A stretch of DNA of 64,000 nt, taken from NCBI GenBank assembly GCA_035235625.1, contig CP141145.1, positions 28,646,563 to 28,710,562 of the forward strand, in the 5' to 3' direction. Shown piece after piece: positions 47,485 to 59,558 of this stretch. The position numbers and the translations under genes are program-made. Each line of letters begins with the position of its first letter. Position 1 is the stretch's first letter. The stretch comes from Saururus chinensis (Eukaryota > Streptophyta > Magnoliopsida > Piperales > Saururaceae). The notes under the pieces are model-generated. The model worked only from the letters and a program-made list of their open reading frames with translations. It did no database searches and was not told the origin of the DNA.

Positions 47485-48312
47485 TTATAGCGGCGGGCTT
47501 CTTGTGTTTCTTTTACCCCTCTTCTGCAGACGTGGCCTCGGCATTATCGGTTTGAGCTGATAACCCGCCTGGATTCCCACCATGGTTCTGAGGACCCTCA
47601 ACAGCCGCTCCTCAATCTCCGCCCCGTTGGGCTCGAGCATGCTCAGCGCCCTGGCCACCGCCTCTATCGTACTCACGCAGCCGCCGAACGGCTCCTTCTT
47701 CAGCACCAGTTCGTCGTCGAAGATGCTCCCGCCCTCAACCGCCGCATCGAACCCCAACGACACCTGAACCGCAAACGCGCCAAGGAAGTCCCTGCTTGCT
47801 CTCACCATCTCCCTCGCGTGGTTCCAAGTCCCATCAAACACGATCAAAACCACGCCTTTATTCCGCTCCGACTTGCCCTGAGGGGAGTTGACGAAGTCCA
47901 GCAGGTGGGTGGAGGGGAAATGGGGAGGAATGGAAGGGAAGAGGTAGATGGCGCGGGGGGAAGGGGAGGGAGGAGAGGCTGAAAGCGAGTCAAGCAGGGT
48001 GGATGACCCGGGGCGGAGGCGGCGGCCGACGACGGTCTGGCAGCGGCGGAGGCAGAGGGGGAGGATGGGGGCGGTGGAAAGCCGTTGACGGAGCTGGTTG
48101 GGGTGATGAAGGACGAGGAGCTGGGTGGCGGTGTGGAGGGGCTCCGGTGGCAAGGCGAGGCAGATGCAGACGGTAGTGGGTCTCCCGCATCTGCCCGAGC
48201 AAAGCCGCCTCCCTCCAGAATCTGCATCTGGTGCTACGAAAGATGCGACTGCTTCTTCTTCTTCTTCTTCTGCAAAGGCTGCTTCTTCCATAGAGAACAT
48301 ACAATCCCTCAA
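47485..48312 (-). CDS. DTW-domain tRNA-uridine aminocarboxypropyltransferase (DTWD2-like)
   Basis: A single exon of 275 residues. After an acidic N-terminus (a Glu run at 15-20) come the domain signatures: four cysteines at 38, 42, 49 and 51 in the CSGRCGRPTTVCIC segment, LHHPNQLRQRLST at 69-80, the DGTW motif at 160-163 followed by NHAREM, and KEPFGGCVSTIEA at 206-218. The basic C-terminal tail (PRPRLQKRGKRNT) could help RNA binding or nuclear entry. Family members transfer a 3-amino-3-carboxypropyl group from S-adenosylmethionine to uridine in tRNA (acp3U at position 20a/20b in eukaryotes). The coding region is much more GC-rich than its surroundings, which creates long shadow frames on the opposite strand. 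The stop codon is at 47487-47485. An alternative downstream Met (codon 5 or 8) cannot be excluded. Confidence 0.92.
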   Translation of the reverse strand: MRDCMFSMEEAAFAEEEEEEAVASFVAPDADSGGRRLCSGRCGRPTTVCICLALPPEPLHTATQLLVLHHPNQLRQRLSTAPILPLCLRRCQTVVGRRLRPGSSTLLDSLSASPPSPSPRAIYLFPSIPPHFPSTHLLDFVNSPQGKSERNKGVVLIVFDGTWNHAREMVRASRDFLGAFAVQVSLGFDAAVEGGSIFDDELVLKKEPFGGCVSTIEAVARALSMLEPNGAEIEERLLRVLRTMVGIQAGYQLKPIMPRPRLQKRGKRNTRSPPL

Positions 48313-49199
48313 GGAAGACGGAATAGAATCACGCTTTGTGGTGAAATTTCGTCAGCGAGATCCTTCGGTAACAATCGTGCTGCTTGATGTCGTGGGAAGA
48401 ACCGTCTGGGTCGACATGTTCGAGCAGGGATGTCATCTGAATTAGGGGAGAAACTTTTAAGCAGGCCCGCCGGCTTGACCGCATAAAAATGAGGGTTAAA
48501 ATTGGACTATAAAATTTTAGACACGCCTTATTTGGCTATTTTAAATATAAAAAAATAGTTTTAATTTTTTCCTAAGTGATTCAGGTCCATTTCAACTTCA
48601 GAGTTAAATTTTTTAATTTATATATTTTTTATATATAAATAAAATTTTAATAATTTAAACATAAATTGAGGTTAAATTAACTAAATCATCTAAAAATTTA
48701 GTATCTAAACAGCCCCTAAGGTTGAAAGTAATTGTTATAAGTTGCTTATGGATCCAACTTTTATATATATAGAGAGAGAGAGGGAAACCCCCAAATATTA
48801 TAGACTTTTTATTAAAAAATACCTTTTATCAAATAAATATGATAATAATGGAAAAATATGGTGTGTTTTAACATTTTTTTCTACTTCAAATTGCTTCATG
48901 TTATTGTCTAAGACCTTGTGAAGAGTTTCTTTATGGATAGGGCTCCTAATGTAATTTCTTAGATTGGTTGGTTAACCATTACTTATTACCCATTTTCTAA
49001 GGATTCATAATTCCACATAACCTCCTCTTCTTTTAAATATAACACAATTCAAAAATTATACAAGTAACGAATATTGGCAAATTCACCAAAGCCACATTAT
49101 ATATTATAGAGATCAATATTGAGAAAATTTTAAGCTAACCAAGTAGGACATCGACTATATAGACATTTCATTCCTCACAAAAAAATAATTAATCCTTAT
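48313..49199. other. Upstream flank of the DTW gene, AT-rich
   Basis: A (GA)n stretch lies at about 48771-48783. No gene is seen. The promoter of the minus-strand DTW gene must lie at the left edge of this stretch, but no convincing TATA box was identified. Confidence 0.35.
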
Positions 49200-50014
49200 A
49201 TTTATATATTTGCTTATAATGCTTTAAACTGAAAGAGTTGTCTTTGTTTTACAAATATGTAAAGAATATGTTTATTTTCCCTAGTATATACTTATGCCCC
49301 CCAACAAACAAAAAAGAATAGGGCTTTTTTTAAACTAGGACCCACAGAAGTTCCTGAAGTATATGGAGATTAGGGGAAGGGAAATGAATATTTTGATACC
49401 CAGTAGGGGAATTCTAATTAACAAACTTTAAAAGTCCACACAAAAGTTGCTTTACAGGATAGTAGCATATAATAAAACCAAGAGAATATGAAAACATAAC
49501 CTTTGGACAAGCCTTACACTTCCCCTAAACCTTATAGACCTACAAATTTTCTTATTACCTTACTATGTTATACACAAACCCTGTACCACACTTACAGTCT
49601 TACGATTACAATCTTACACTTACAACTAGAGCTAATTAAGCATTAATTAGCTCTAATATCATAAGAAAAGAATGCCACAAGGGTGTCACCTCAACCTTTA
49701 GGGGGGACCTATATGCCAGACTATTTTTGAATGTAAGATACACCAGTGCTCATGGGGCACATGATTAAACATGTAAGAGTAGATCTATAATAATACTTAT
49801 TTGAGCGCACAAATGCCCACTCTCTGGGTTTGTACAGTGCCAACTAAGGGCAAAAGTCTTGCAGTGTCACTCTTGGGTAGAAAACCTATAGTGCCACTTT
49901 TAGACGAAAAGTATTCAGTACCATACTTAGGTCAAAAACTTATGGTGCTCTCAATAGAGCGACAAATATATGAGTTTGAACATAGCTCAAAGCCAACACC
50001 CCAAAGGGTGAGTG

Positions 50015-51436
50015 TGATCGTTTATAATTAAACCTTTTGCAAGTGTACAAGGTAATTATAGTAGGATAAGTATTTAAGGGTTGTCGAACCTCAGGGACAG
50101 ATGGATTATCACTAAATCTAAAGAGAAATTTGTTAATTAAAAACTAAATCAAACTTAAACTTTAATTAGGTAAAGGAAATAAATAAACTAGTCTAAAAAT
50201 AAGAGATTAATATGATAGAAATTACTTAGAAAATTGAATCCACTATAAAACCATAACAATTCCTTAACTTTTAATCTAAATCCAGTGTAAATATGAACAA
50301 GTATTCTCAACTACAAGCTAGAATTACTTCAAAAAGAATCATTAATTAACTTCCATGACATGAACTATTTTCGACAATAGCACGAATCATCTACACTAAA
50401 CTAGCTATAGGCATGACCCGTCTAATCTTAGTATAACTCATCCAAGTCATTAATTAACTGAACATTAAAACTATTGTATGACCATCTCATCTAAATCACA
50501 AAAATTAGAATCGATGCAAATATCAAAACCACATCAATCTATCATCTACAAGACAATAAATCAACATAGACTTGAATAAACGTTAAAAGCTCTTCCATTA
50601 AAAAGGAAATCTATATCATACAATTGTCATCATTCACAATTGAGATCTAAATTAAAAAGAAAAGAAACTGAAACTTATCTATAGCTTCATCAACTCCTAA
50701 GTAAAAGAAAAGTCTAGCCTTCCATGGTAGAAGAAAGCACTTGAATCTCCATTGAAAGCTTTGAGTTCTCTTCCATCTTCTTCCTCCTTTTTCTCTTCCT
50801 AAAATTTACTGGAATCCCCCAATTTTAAGCCAAATATGTCTTTTTATAGGCATAAGTTCCGTAGGAAGAAGTCCAATATGAAAAGGATTGAAATTTGGGT
50901 CAAACTAGGAAACTGCACATTATGCCGTTCGATCTCCCTGCATGCCCGATCGATCGCTTGAACTGTATTTTTTTTTCTGAATTCACGTTATCCCGATTGA
51001 TCAGTAAGTGACCCCGTTCGATCGGCTACAGTGTTTCTGTTTTCCTGGACAGTTCATATTCTGTTCATTAAGTTTTCCTTCGTGTCCATATTAATTTCCA
51101 ACCTGTTTATAACTCCGAAAAGTTGTCAAAATCACTTTAAAGCATGTGAAGACTACTTTGAACTATTCAAAACATTGTCCAAGTACCTCGATAAACGCAC
51201 TTTACTTATAAAACATAAAATACCATATTTTAGACATGTAGAAAGTAACTAAAATTCTATTTTGATTTAAATACATGTCTAAACAACTAATAACTACAAA
51301 ATCATTAATAATTAAACTAAAATACTAGTATCTATCTTAATCTAAATAAACCATAATTAATTCTAAATTAACCTAATCTATACTAGCAAATAAGGTAAAA
51401 AGGCATATAAAATAGATATAGATTTCATACTTATCA
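50015..51436 (-). mobile_element. Solo LTR (1,422 bp), Tat/Ogre-like, with perfect 5-bp target duplication
   Basis: The minus-strand LTR starts TGATAAGTATGAAATC (51436) and ends AATTATAAACGATCA (50015). GAGTG occurs on both flanks (50010-50014 and 51437-51441). The segment ACACTTGCAAAAGG close to the 3' end and the CCCTGAGGTTCGACAACC block resemble Tat-lineage gypsy LTRs; this lineage call is inference. A TATA-like CCTATAAAAA on the minus strand near 50850-50841 would start a long R-U5 of ~830 bp. No primer site or coding region adjoins. Confidence 0.85.
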
Positions 51437-51497
51437 GAGTGCTACATCAATCTCACAATATCAGTTGGCTATCAACAGACGTGGAATTCAATCTATC

Positions 51498-54400
51498 TGT
51501 AATGTCCCTGATTTTTCAGTGATTTTCCTACTATTTTTCTCATCATTTTTTGCAGGAAAATATGACACTTTGGTGTATTTATCTTTATGTATTTGACCCC
51601 TATATTTATACCCATAGAGTCGGGTATGAGGCTTAGTTGTAGCTGTTGGGTCCCGATGTATCACAAATGTTTTTGGCACAAATTTTAGAGGTGCAATTCA
51701 TAAAGAAGTGAAACAACACGTAAGATATGTATATGCAAAAAAAGAGAGAAAGATATAATAATGGAAAGGGTTGTCCCATGTTCCATTTCTTTCTTGAGTG
51801 TCCAGAAGGTTTGAGAGAAAACCCAAGAGAATTTTCAAACCCTCAGTCATGCCTCCTCCATCACCGAATTCGGTTGCTTCTTATCAGAATCTACTTCACC
51901 TTGCCAACACAAATCTATTGGTACTGTCTAAGAACTCTGCCATACCCTCCTTGCTCCTCCACAAGCTATCGGTGTTTCCTCCTAGTTTTCATCGTATTTC
52001 ATCAGTCTTGGGCCGTCAAAGAGTTTTTTGCCGTCATTTTTTGCTGCTATCCACTATACTTAGCTTTGACCAACTACCAAGACCATAGAGGCACTGACTA
52101 GAGATGATGTCATGCTCTACTTGCTCCTCCTCAAGTTTTTGGTACTTTTCCTCAATTTTTTTCATTGTGTTAGCTTGATTTTGGTGGTAAGATGACTATT
52201 TCTTCATCTCCATGGGCTGTTTTTGGTCGGCCACCACCCCTCCATCCTATGTCTGACCGGAACCTCCCTCCTCATGCCTTCCTCTCCCTGTCCAACCATC
52301 TTTGGCCCTATCTCCGACCCCCGCACTCTCCATTCCCTTCTGCCTGAACCAAATGAACCACTGTGTGGTCTTTGGGCTGCCACTGTTGTTGGTTGACAAG
52401 GGCTGGCTAGATGCTGGGGGTCACCTCAACCCGATGATGATGGCAGGGTTGTCCCAATCTAGCATCACCACCCCCAGTTTGGTTCCACCCATTCCTACAT
52501 TGACCCCTTTCTACACAATTTATGTCAAACGGCCTATGACCAGATTTGGTTCAGTTTGACTTGACCCAACGATAGTGGGGATTACCTCTATCGGCCTTGG
52601 CACGACAAAGGTGCAATGGCCTTTGCTCCACCTCTTCTCGACTCTAAGACACCCCTTCTCCTTTTTGCTTACTATGCTCATAGCTTTTAGCTTGCCGTTC
52701 ACACCAATTATTTTGGTTGTGGGGGCGATTGGCAATGTTGCCATTTCAGTCGGCCACCATATTGTGGCCTTAGCTTTGTCACCCTTGTGAGCCCAGAGCC
52801 GCCTCCGGACCCACTAACAGCCCATCTCCCCCTTAAGTGGTCTTCTTTGCCACATGTGCATGGCCGCACGTGCAATTTAGGGTTTAGGCACCTTTTTTGC
52901 ACGCCTGACTATCGGATGGCTCTACCACTGACTAGATTTGACCCTCAGAGCCTCTTTGTCCTCTCCTCCATCCTCAAGCATCACCCTCCGCCCTTCGCCC
53001 CTTATGTGGGCCAATGTCAACATGAAAGTCTATGCCATTGGGTGTTGACCACAACCGATTTCGGCATCTTACAGCTGGTCAAGTGCCTCTTATCCACTGA
53101 CCAACTTCTATTTAGTCTACCCTCAACATTTGGTCGCACTTGCCATTTCTTTGGAATGACATTTCTCCTGGCCATCCTTAGTGTGCTGTAGTGGATTGCA
53201 GATTTTGCTGCATAGACTTCAGTCAGCCTCATCTTACCATGAGTATTTTCAATGCTGTTTAAACCTCGAGACAACATCTCTCTCAACTATGCAATGATTT
53301 TGGCTGCTAACTCCACTGCCAACCCCGCCACCGTCATGTGCTCGCCATCAAATGTTATGGATTACGAGGTAGGGGAGCTTTGAACCCGTAATTTCATGAT
53401 TGCATGTTTTAAATGTTTAACACCATGCTAGGATTGTATAATTCAATGCTTTGGATGCTAAATAACAATTTGATTACATGATGTTCAAGTAAATGTGATT
53501 ACATGGTATCTTTAAAAATGTATATAACATGCATGTTAGCTAAAAGTATGTTTAGTGTATGTAGATTACGTGTATGATAGTGATGGCTAGTGTCACGGGC
53601 ACGAAGCTTTGCCTAGCGTTCACACTCGTGATGGCCTGACTACACCGCGCAGCCAATAGCCACTCTCTCTTCCCTTCCCACTCGTATGCGCAAGGGAAAC
53701 ACAAGCAAAACAACAACATAGTTCGACCTGGTGCAAGGGTCTCTGCCCAAGCTATATTTTTGTCTGTTGAAATACAATGTAGGGAGAGGGAAAGGCTGAC
53801 CAACCAGGCTGAGAACTCTCTTCTCTTCCTCCCTGGTTCGCTGTGCAGGAAGAAATCAGATTCTAATCAGCCATGGCCGCCCTGCTCATCCCTTTAAATA
53901 GACACAGCCTTAGGCTGGCCGTCCTAGTGCCACTAGAAGTACAAAACCCACCCAATACAAGAGTCCTCACCCTGTCCAACTCTCAGCTCAAAGCCAATCC
54001 GCCCCTAGCATAGAATAGGAAACCTTCAAGAGTCCGTCTTCCGCTAGAAGTCCATTGCCATGCTGCCTCTAAGAGTCAGCTCATCCGAGGAAACCTGCCA
54101 CTCCAACTCCCATCCATCCTAGGAGTGTGACCATCCTGCCTGTGTGAGTCCTGTGCGTACTGGGAACCTGTTGCCCAGACTCCTACTCCAACTAGGAGTG
54201 CAGCTAGCCAGCATAAGATGAATCCTATCTGCCTTAGGAGTCCTCCCCTAAGTCCAAGCAACGCCCAGCTTCACTGCGAGAGTCCCGCCCGGGTAAAGAC
54301 TCATACTTAGCCTGCTTCGTAAGGTGAGTAGCTCGTCTGAAACATCTCCCGCGCTGCCTCAGCATCCGTCCGTGCCCAAGGGGCTGCCTAGGCTGTCCGT

Positions 54401-56378
54401 CGCCTAGCAAAACTTGGCTGTCCACTGCCAAGTATGGGGGTAGCCGCCCCCTTTGCGCATCCGTCTTGTTAAGGGGCTAACAACTAGCAAGTATGTTAGT
54501 AACCTATGTATGGATTTTGTATACGTTATTCATATATGTGATAGACATACATATATATGACGGCTATATGCCGATATGAAGGATATGTGTATGTGTATGG
54601 GCAGATGTATAGGCGATGGACGGTAAGAGGTGACAGAGGGTTTGGTATGGCTGTGCAATTATATAATGGAAGACTAAGGACGTAAGTTTAATGGGCGAGG
54701 ATTGGAATGGATTGGTCTAATTTAGAGCATACGTTTGTCAAACAGTAAGAGTGCACAACATAATCGTATAAGTACAACGTACATATTATGAAGTGGAAAA
54801 TAAGCAAAATAAGCGAGGTATAAGTAAGAGGGTGATAACTGGAGTTGGCAGAGACTATATGAATGTATAAGAATTTGGTGTATGTTGAGTTATGTTGTCA
54901 GATGGATGGACGAAGTGAAGTACGTTGCCCTGACAAACTAGGGTTTCAGAATGAGATTAGTTTCAGTTTAATCAATGGAAGACTATAAGACTGAAAAATT
55001 TATAGTATAATTGTACCTGCGTAAATTACTTAATTCAAATTTGAATTATAAATAAAGCTAATATCTTGCCATGATATTTATCCTGTAGGATGTTGTATGT
55101 GGGTTGTATTTAAACCTCAAACATCTATTGAGAACACTGTATGTTTCTACCCTTGGTCGGCACTGTATGATTTTACGCAAGAGTAACACTATAAGATTAT
55201 GGCCGAAGAGCAGCATTGTATGATTTTTGCCCTTAGTTGGCACTATATGGCCTCTAGAGTGTGGGCGATTGCATGCTCAAGTAAGTAGCATTATGGAATT
55301 TCTCTTACCTATTTGATCCTGTGCCTCATCAGCATAAGTGTACATTGCATTTGGAAAAGTCTATAGCGTCTACTTACTCCCCAGAGGTTAAGGTGATGCC
55401 CCAATGACATTCTTTTCTATTTCGACGTTGGAGTTTATTAATTGTAATGAACGTCAGTGGTCGATAATATGTGTACAATATGAGTGAATATGTATGTTTT
55501 TGAGTAAGTTTGTAAGATTTTGAGTAAGACTATAAAAATATTTTTTGAGAAAGACTGCAAGAGTATGTTTTGAGTTAGATTGTAAGAGTATGTTCCTAAG
55601 CAAGACTATAAGCGTATGTTCTGAGCGAGACTATAAGAGTAAGATGGTATGAGTAAGACTGTAAGTGTAAGAGTACGTGTAAGAATAGTATAATGATATA
55701 TGTTCGTGTATGATTTTCATAATATGCGACTTTGTTGCAATTTGTATGCTTCATGGTGGAGTGTATGAATGCATCTTTGTATAGAATTACAAAGTTTACT
55801 ATTTAGAACTCTCCTATTGAGTATTTCCTTACTGAGTATGAAAATAGTTATTTTTCCTATTTTTTAGCTCTGATGTTTGGGAAGCTTTTGCAAGTTTGTG
55901 ATGGAGAGCTTCTGGAGGTAGACACTTATTTCAATAGGTGGATTAAATTCCATTTGCTCAGGTATGCCCTTGACTCACTGTGAGTCTCTATTATTTGTGC
56001 CACAATATGATGTATTGGGTGAGATGAGAATTAAAATATTTATACTTTCTGGACTTATAAATTAGATTAGACTATGGTTTATTTATGAGACTTGTACTCA
56101 GGGATGCCTGGGAGAGATTTGTATTTAAAGTCCATGATCATGATAATTTCTTTTATATGTTTGTTTATGAGTAACATCTAAGAATGTTTGGTTTGGTCGT
56201 ATAATGTTTGATTGAAAAGAAAATTTTGTCTGGGAAAAATTGATGTGTGATATTTTAAATTATAAAACTATATTTATAGGTTTCTTTTTCATCATTTTTC
56301 CTAATTTATAGCCATTATGTTACAAAAGAATATTTGTGAATTTTAAGAAAATATGTTAAAAAAGTCTCGGTCGTTACA
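51498..56378 (+). mobile_element. Long LTR copy 2, complete solo LTR (4,881 bp including a nested LTR)
   Basis: It begins TGTAATGTCCCTGATTTTTC and ends GTCTCGGTCGTTACA. The flanks are CTATC (51493-51497) and CCATC (56379-56383), a 4-of-5 match consistent with an aged 5-bp duplication. Without the nested 892-bp LTR it is 3,989 bp, which fits copy 1. No primer site follows and no gag-pol is present. Blocks corresponding to every part of copy 1 occur in order, but the tandem arrays are shorter here. Confidence 0.85.
53591..54482 (+). mobile_element. 892-bp solo LTR nested in LTR copy 2
   Basis: It starts TGTCACGGGCACGAAGC and ends TTAAGGGGCTAACA. The flanks GCTAG (53586-53590) and ACTAG (54483-54487) differ at one base. 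LTR copy 1 has the uninterrupted sequence GATGGCTAGCAAATATG at 2122-2138, the empty site. A CTTTAAATAGACAC TATA-like motif at about 53891-53904 fits an LTR promoter. Orientation is assumed from the TG..CA reading. Confidence 0.85.
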
Positions 56379-57917
56379 CCATCAAACTAGCTAAGGCCTT
56401 CATTCTTACTATTAACTAACTTATTTCCATTATGTTCATATTTATATTTTGTATGTTATGTAGGTACAATTATGATGTGCATTCTTACTAGTTACAGTCC
56501 TCTGACTAAGCTCCAAACCTAAGTCCATCTATCCACTTAACTCCGAAGCCTCTTACTCATTGCTCCAAAGTTCGATCCTATCAAAACTAATTATAACTTG
56601 TCAGACACATGCTCATCATCATCATACGCATAACTACTCAGTTTCATACCACACTCCACGCATAAACCTTCTAACACACCTTATGGTATGCAGATAGCAT
56701 ACATGTAATTCTTCACACAATCATGTCGACAACCCATCTAGTTAGCATAAATGTAATTTATTGCATAGATCTTCAGCTTATCTATCTAATAATAGAATTA
56801 GGATAAATCATGGTATAGGCATTTGACTAATCTATTTACTTAACGTGCAAGTAATTCATAACATATGTGTTCAGCCAATTAAAATAACCAGCAACTATTA
56901 AATGCACTGATTGATACTCCTTCAAGTGATCTCATATCAGGCTAATACATGCGACATCATTAACATCAGATGACATTATGTGATTTAAATACTTTTGTTC
57001 TAGAATGCATTTTACCATATAAGAATACTGAAGTGGAATTATGGGGTTCAAAGTCTCTTACCTCATCGTCTAAGAAAGTTTGATGTCGGGGGTGTACCAT
57101 GGTGGTAGCATTGGTGATGAACCCGGTGGTCCAAAGTACCGCCTACACAGAAAAGGGGCTTCCTTGGGGTGAAAACTATTTGTGGTTGGTCTCAAATCAG
57201 TGTCCGATGTCCCGAACGCCTCCCACAACATGCACAAGGGGCTACTGAGGGCGAAAACGTGCCCAAAAAGTGTTGTTGAGGGGTCCCAGACAAGGGTACG
57301 CTATAAGGCATTGATGAGGAGTTGACAAGAGCAGTGGCGGTGGACACTGACTGTAGGTAAGGCAGATTTGCCACAAGACAACACGTATTTGTATTGTTCT
57401 GGTCAATTTTTAACAAAGAAATGGGTGGAGAGGGACAAAACAGTACCGAAGAGGGGTTGTGGGGAGGTAGATTGGGGTCAAAGGAGGGGTGGTGGAGCCA
57501 TGGCCGGCCGGAAATGGCTCATGGCAATAACTAACACCACTCTGGCATTGGTTTGGCCAAAAATAGAGGGAAAAGGGGGATATGTGGGCAACAGAAGAAA
57601 AATAGGAGAGGGGGTGGCACGATGGCAGCCTAGGATTGGGCCATGTCTTCTTGGCAGCTGGGTGGCCAGGTTTTGAAGGTGGGGTTGCAGTGGTGTGTTG
57701 CTTATAATCACTGTCCAAATTGGGGGAGCTGCATGGCTGTCGGGAAGAGGAAAAAGGAAGGGACGACACCCCAGGGTGGTGCCTCCTAGGTCTTGCAAGC
57801 TGGGTGGCAAAGCTCTGATGGTGGGGTGTGGTGGCGTACTGCCAAGGCTTCAGTGCCAATTGGGGGGGGAGGGTGAAGTGGTTTCTTTTCCGCCAAGCAA
57901 AGCAAAACACATTCACC

Positions 57918-58888
57918 TATTTTTTTTAAAAAATTTTATCTCTCCGCATTCCGTAACTCCAAAATGCATGCCAAAACCTCCTTTCCTCGAGCGAGATCCC
58001 CCCACAAGCCCACAAAAGCCCTCAACATGCCATGAAACTTGCTTTTTTGCCCGAAAGCCCTCTTACAAGTGTCAAAGCTTTAAAATAGGTGTCAAAACCC
58101 TAACTACATGTTAAACCCTTAAAAATGCATAAAATCCTTCTACTTATGACCAAGGTTAAGCACAACATCAAGTACCCAATTATTGAGGAAAATGATAATT
58201 AAGACTTGCAAAGCAATCCTGTGAAAGATATATACATAACTATTGAAATATTCGGACAAAGTGTGTCGATAGTCTACATGTAATGGCTACTGTTAGCCAC
58301 GGCGGCTACTAGCCTTGTCCGACCGAGAAATCCTTGGCAGTGGCATAGAAAGCCATGTCAGGGAAAGCCTTGGCCACGGACAACCAGAAAGCCCTAGCCT
58401 TAGCCGCGAGGGCTTTCTCATCCCTGGCCAAGGCCAGGAAGAAATGTCCAAGTGCCCATGTCTATTTATGTTTTGTTAAAGTGTACATGCTTAATCATGT
58501 TCTTGTTATGTATACTAATTTGTTTTTTATGTACTAGCTTCCCGCAATTGCCTCTACTCATTGTATAACTGGTTCTATTTATATTTTGTTTTGGTTTAGT
58601 AAATAAGGCCGGTTGTGATCTTTTAAAAAAACCTTAGTTTAAATTTTGCCCAATATGAGCATATTCATGGTTATATTCGGTGGATGTATAGCCAGCTGCA
58701 TCTCTGTAAAGCTACAACGCTCCTTGGCCTTAGATTTTTCGATTCTGGTAATGATTTTATGGCATAGAGCCAAAGGTAGAGTCCACTGCAGCTCTTGCTA
58801 GTTTTTTCCATATTTAATACATGTTCAAGCATTTGTAGTAGCTTAAAGTATAACTCACTCTATAAACTTTGACCATATATTTATAATA
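57918..58888. other. Intergenic or unclassified repeat DNA
   Basis: The left part may hold the start of LTR copy 3. The stretch 58340-58440 repeats GGCCAAGGCC/AAAGCCCTAGCC-like words. No gene was supported. Confidence 0.35.
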
Positions 58889-59101
58889 AGTCCCGTTTAT
58901 ATGAGCCCGGGCTCATATATCTCTATGTGAGCCCGGGCTCTATGGGCCGTCAGATTTACATCTGGTGGCCCATATTACTCATGGGTTTATAATACTCATA
59001 AAACCCATGAGTATTATAGGCCAACGGATGTAAATCCAACAGCCCATAGAGCCCGGGCTCACATAAGCATGTATGAGCCCGGGCTCATATAAACTTTTTC
59101 C
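58889..59101. mobile_element. Foldback MITE, ~213 bp, with 10-bp direct flanks
   Basis: The arms are nearly perfect inverse copies across the whole length: GTTTATATGAGCCCGGGCTC at 58895 matches the inverse of the sequence ending at 59094, and the GTGAGCCCGGGCTCTATGGG block is mirrored too. The loop lies near TTTATAATACTCATAAA. ATTTATAATA occurs directly on both sides (58879-58888 and 59102-59111), compatible with a Mutator-type 9-10-bp duplication. The outermost few bases of the two arms do not pair well, so the exact limits could shift. Confidence 0.8.
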
Positions 59102-59558
59102 ATTTATAATACCATTAATTTATTAATATCATATTTTGTAATATATTATTTAAACAACAAATCTTTCTTATTTTTAAAGTGAAAAAGGGTGCGGAGAGTT
59201 TTGTTAAACTTCTGAGATTGTCCTTGCGGTCAGTAAGGTGTTAATTTAAAGCGTTATTAGTAAATAGGGGGCATAGAAGTTAATTAGGTTTGTGTTATAC
59301 AGGTCGTTATCCTGGATGAAGCAAGTCCTATGGAAGTGGAAAGGATTAGAGAGGGATAGTTCATACGACAAAAAAACGGAGGGATAGTTGTCCTCTGGTT
59401 CCATTTCTATAATTCTTTATATGTGATAGAAAAATTGTAGAAATTTGAATGAAATTTGTAGTTTTTATGGCATGGTCTACTTTTATTTATTTTTCCATAT
59501 TATGAAGTTCTTAGGGTGGCTTATTTAGGTATTTGAAATAATAAGATTATCTTATAAT

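Larger units (their letters stand above)
49200..57917 (-). mobile_element. Long LTR copy 3 (oldest, minus strand), split by two later insertions
   Basis: Three separated pieces read in order on the minus strand match LTR copy 1. 57917-56379 carries the GC-rich leader, then GATGAGGTAAGAGACTTTGAA (matching GATTACGAGGTAGGGGAGC) near 57112, then an ATAATTGTACCTACATAA block near 56465 that matches copy 2 near 55010. 51497-51442 and 50014-49200 carry the GGCACTATAGG blocks, GTGCCCCATGAGCACTGGTG near 49765, and CCCCTACTGGGTATCAAAAT near 49405. The gaps are exactly the LTRs at 51498-56378 and 50015-51436. The outer ends are approximate. The GC-rich frame at 57410-57916 is leader sequence, not a gene. 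Confidence 0.7.

Noticed and set aside
47582..48445. Plus-strand frames opposite the DTW gene
   Set aside because: They are shadows of the GC-rich minus-strand gene, which carries the clear DTW motifs.
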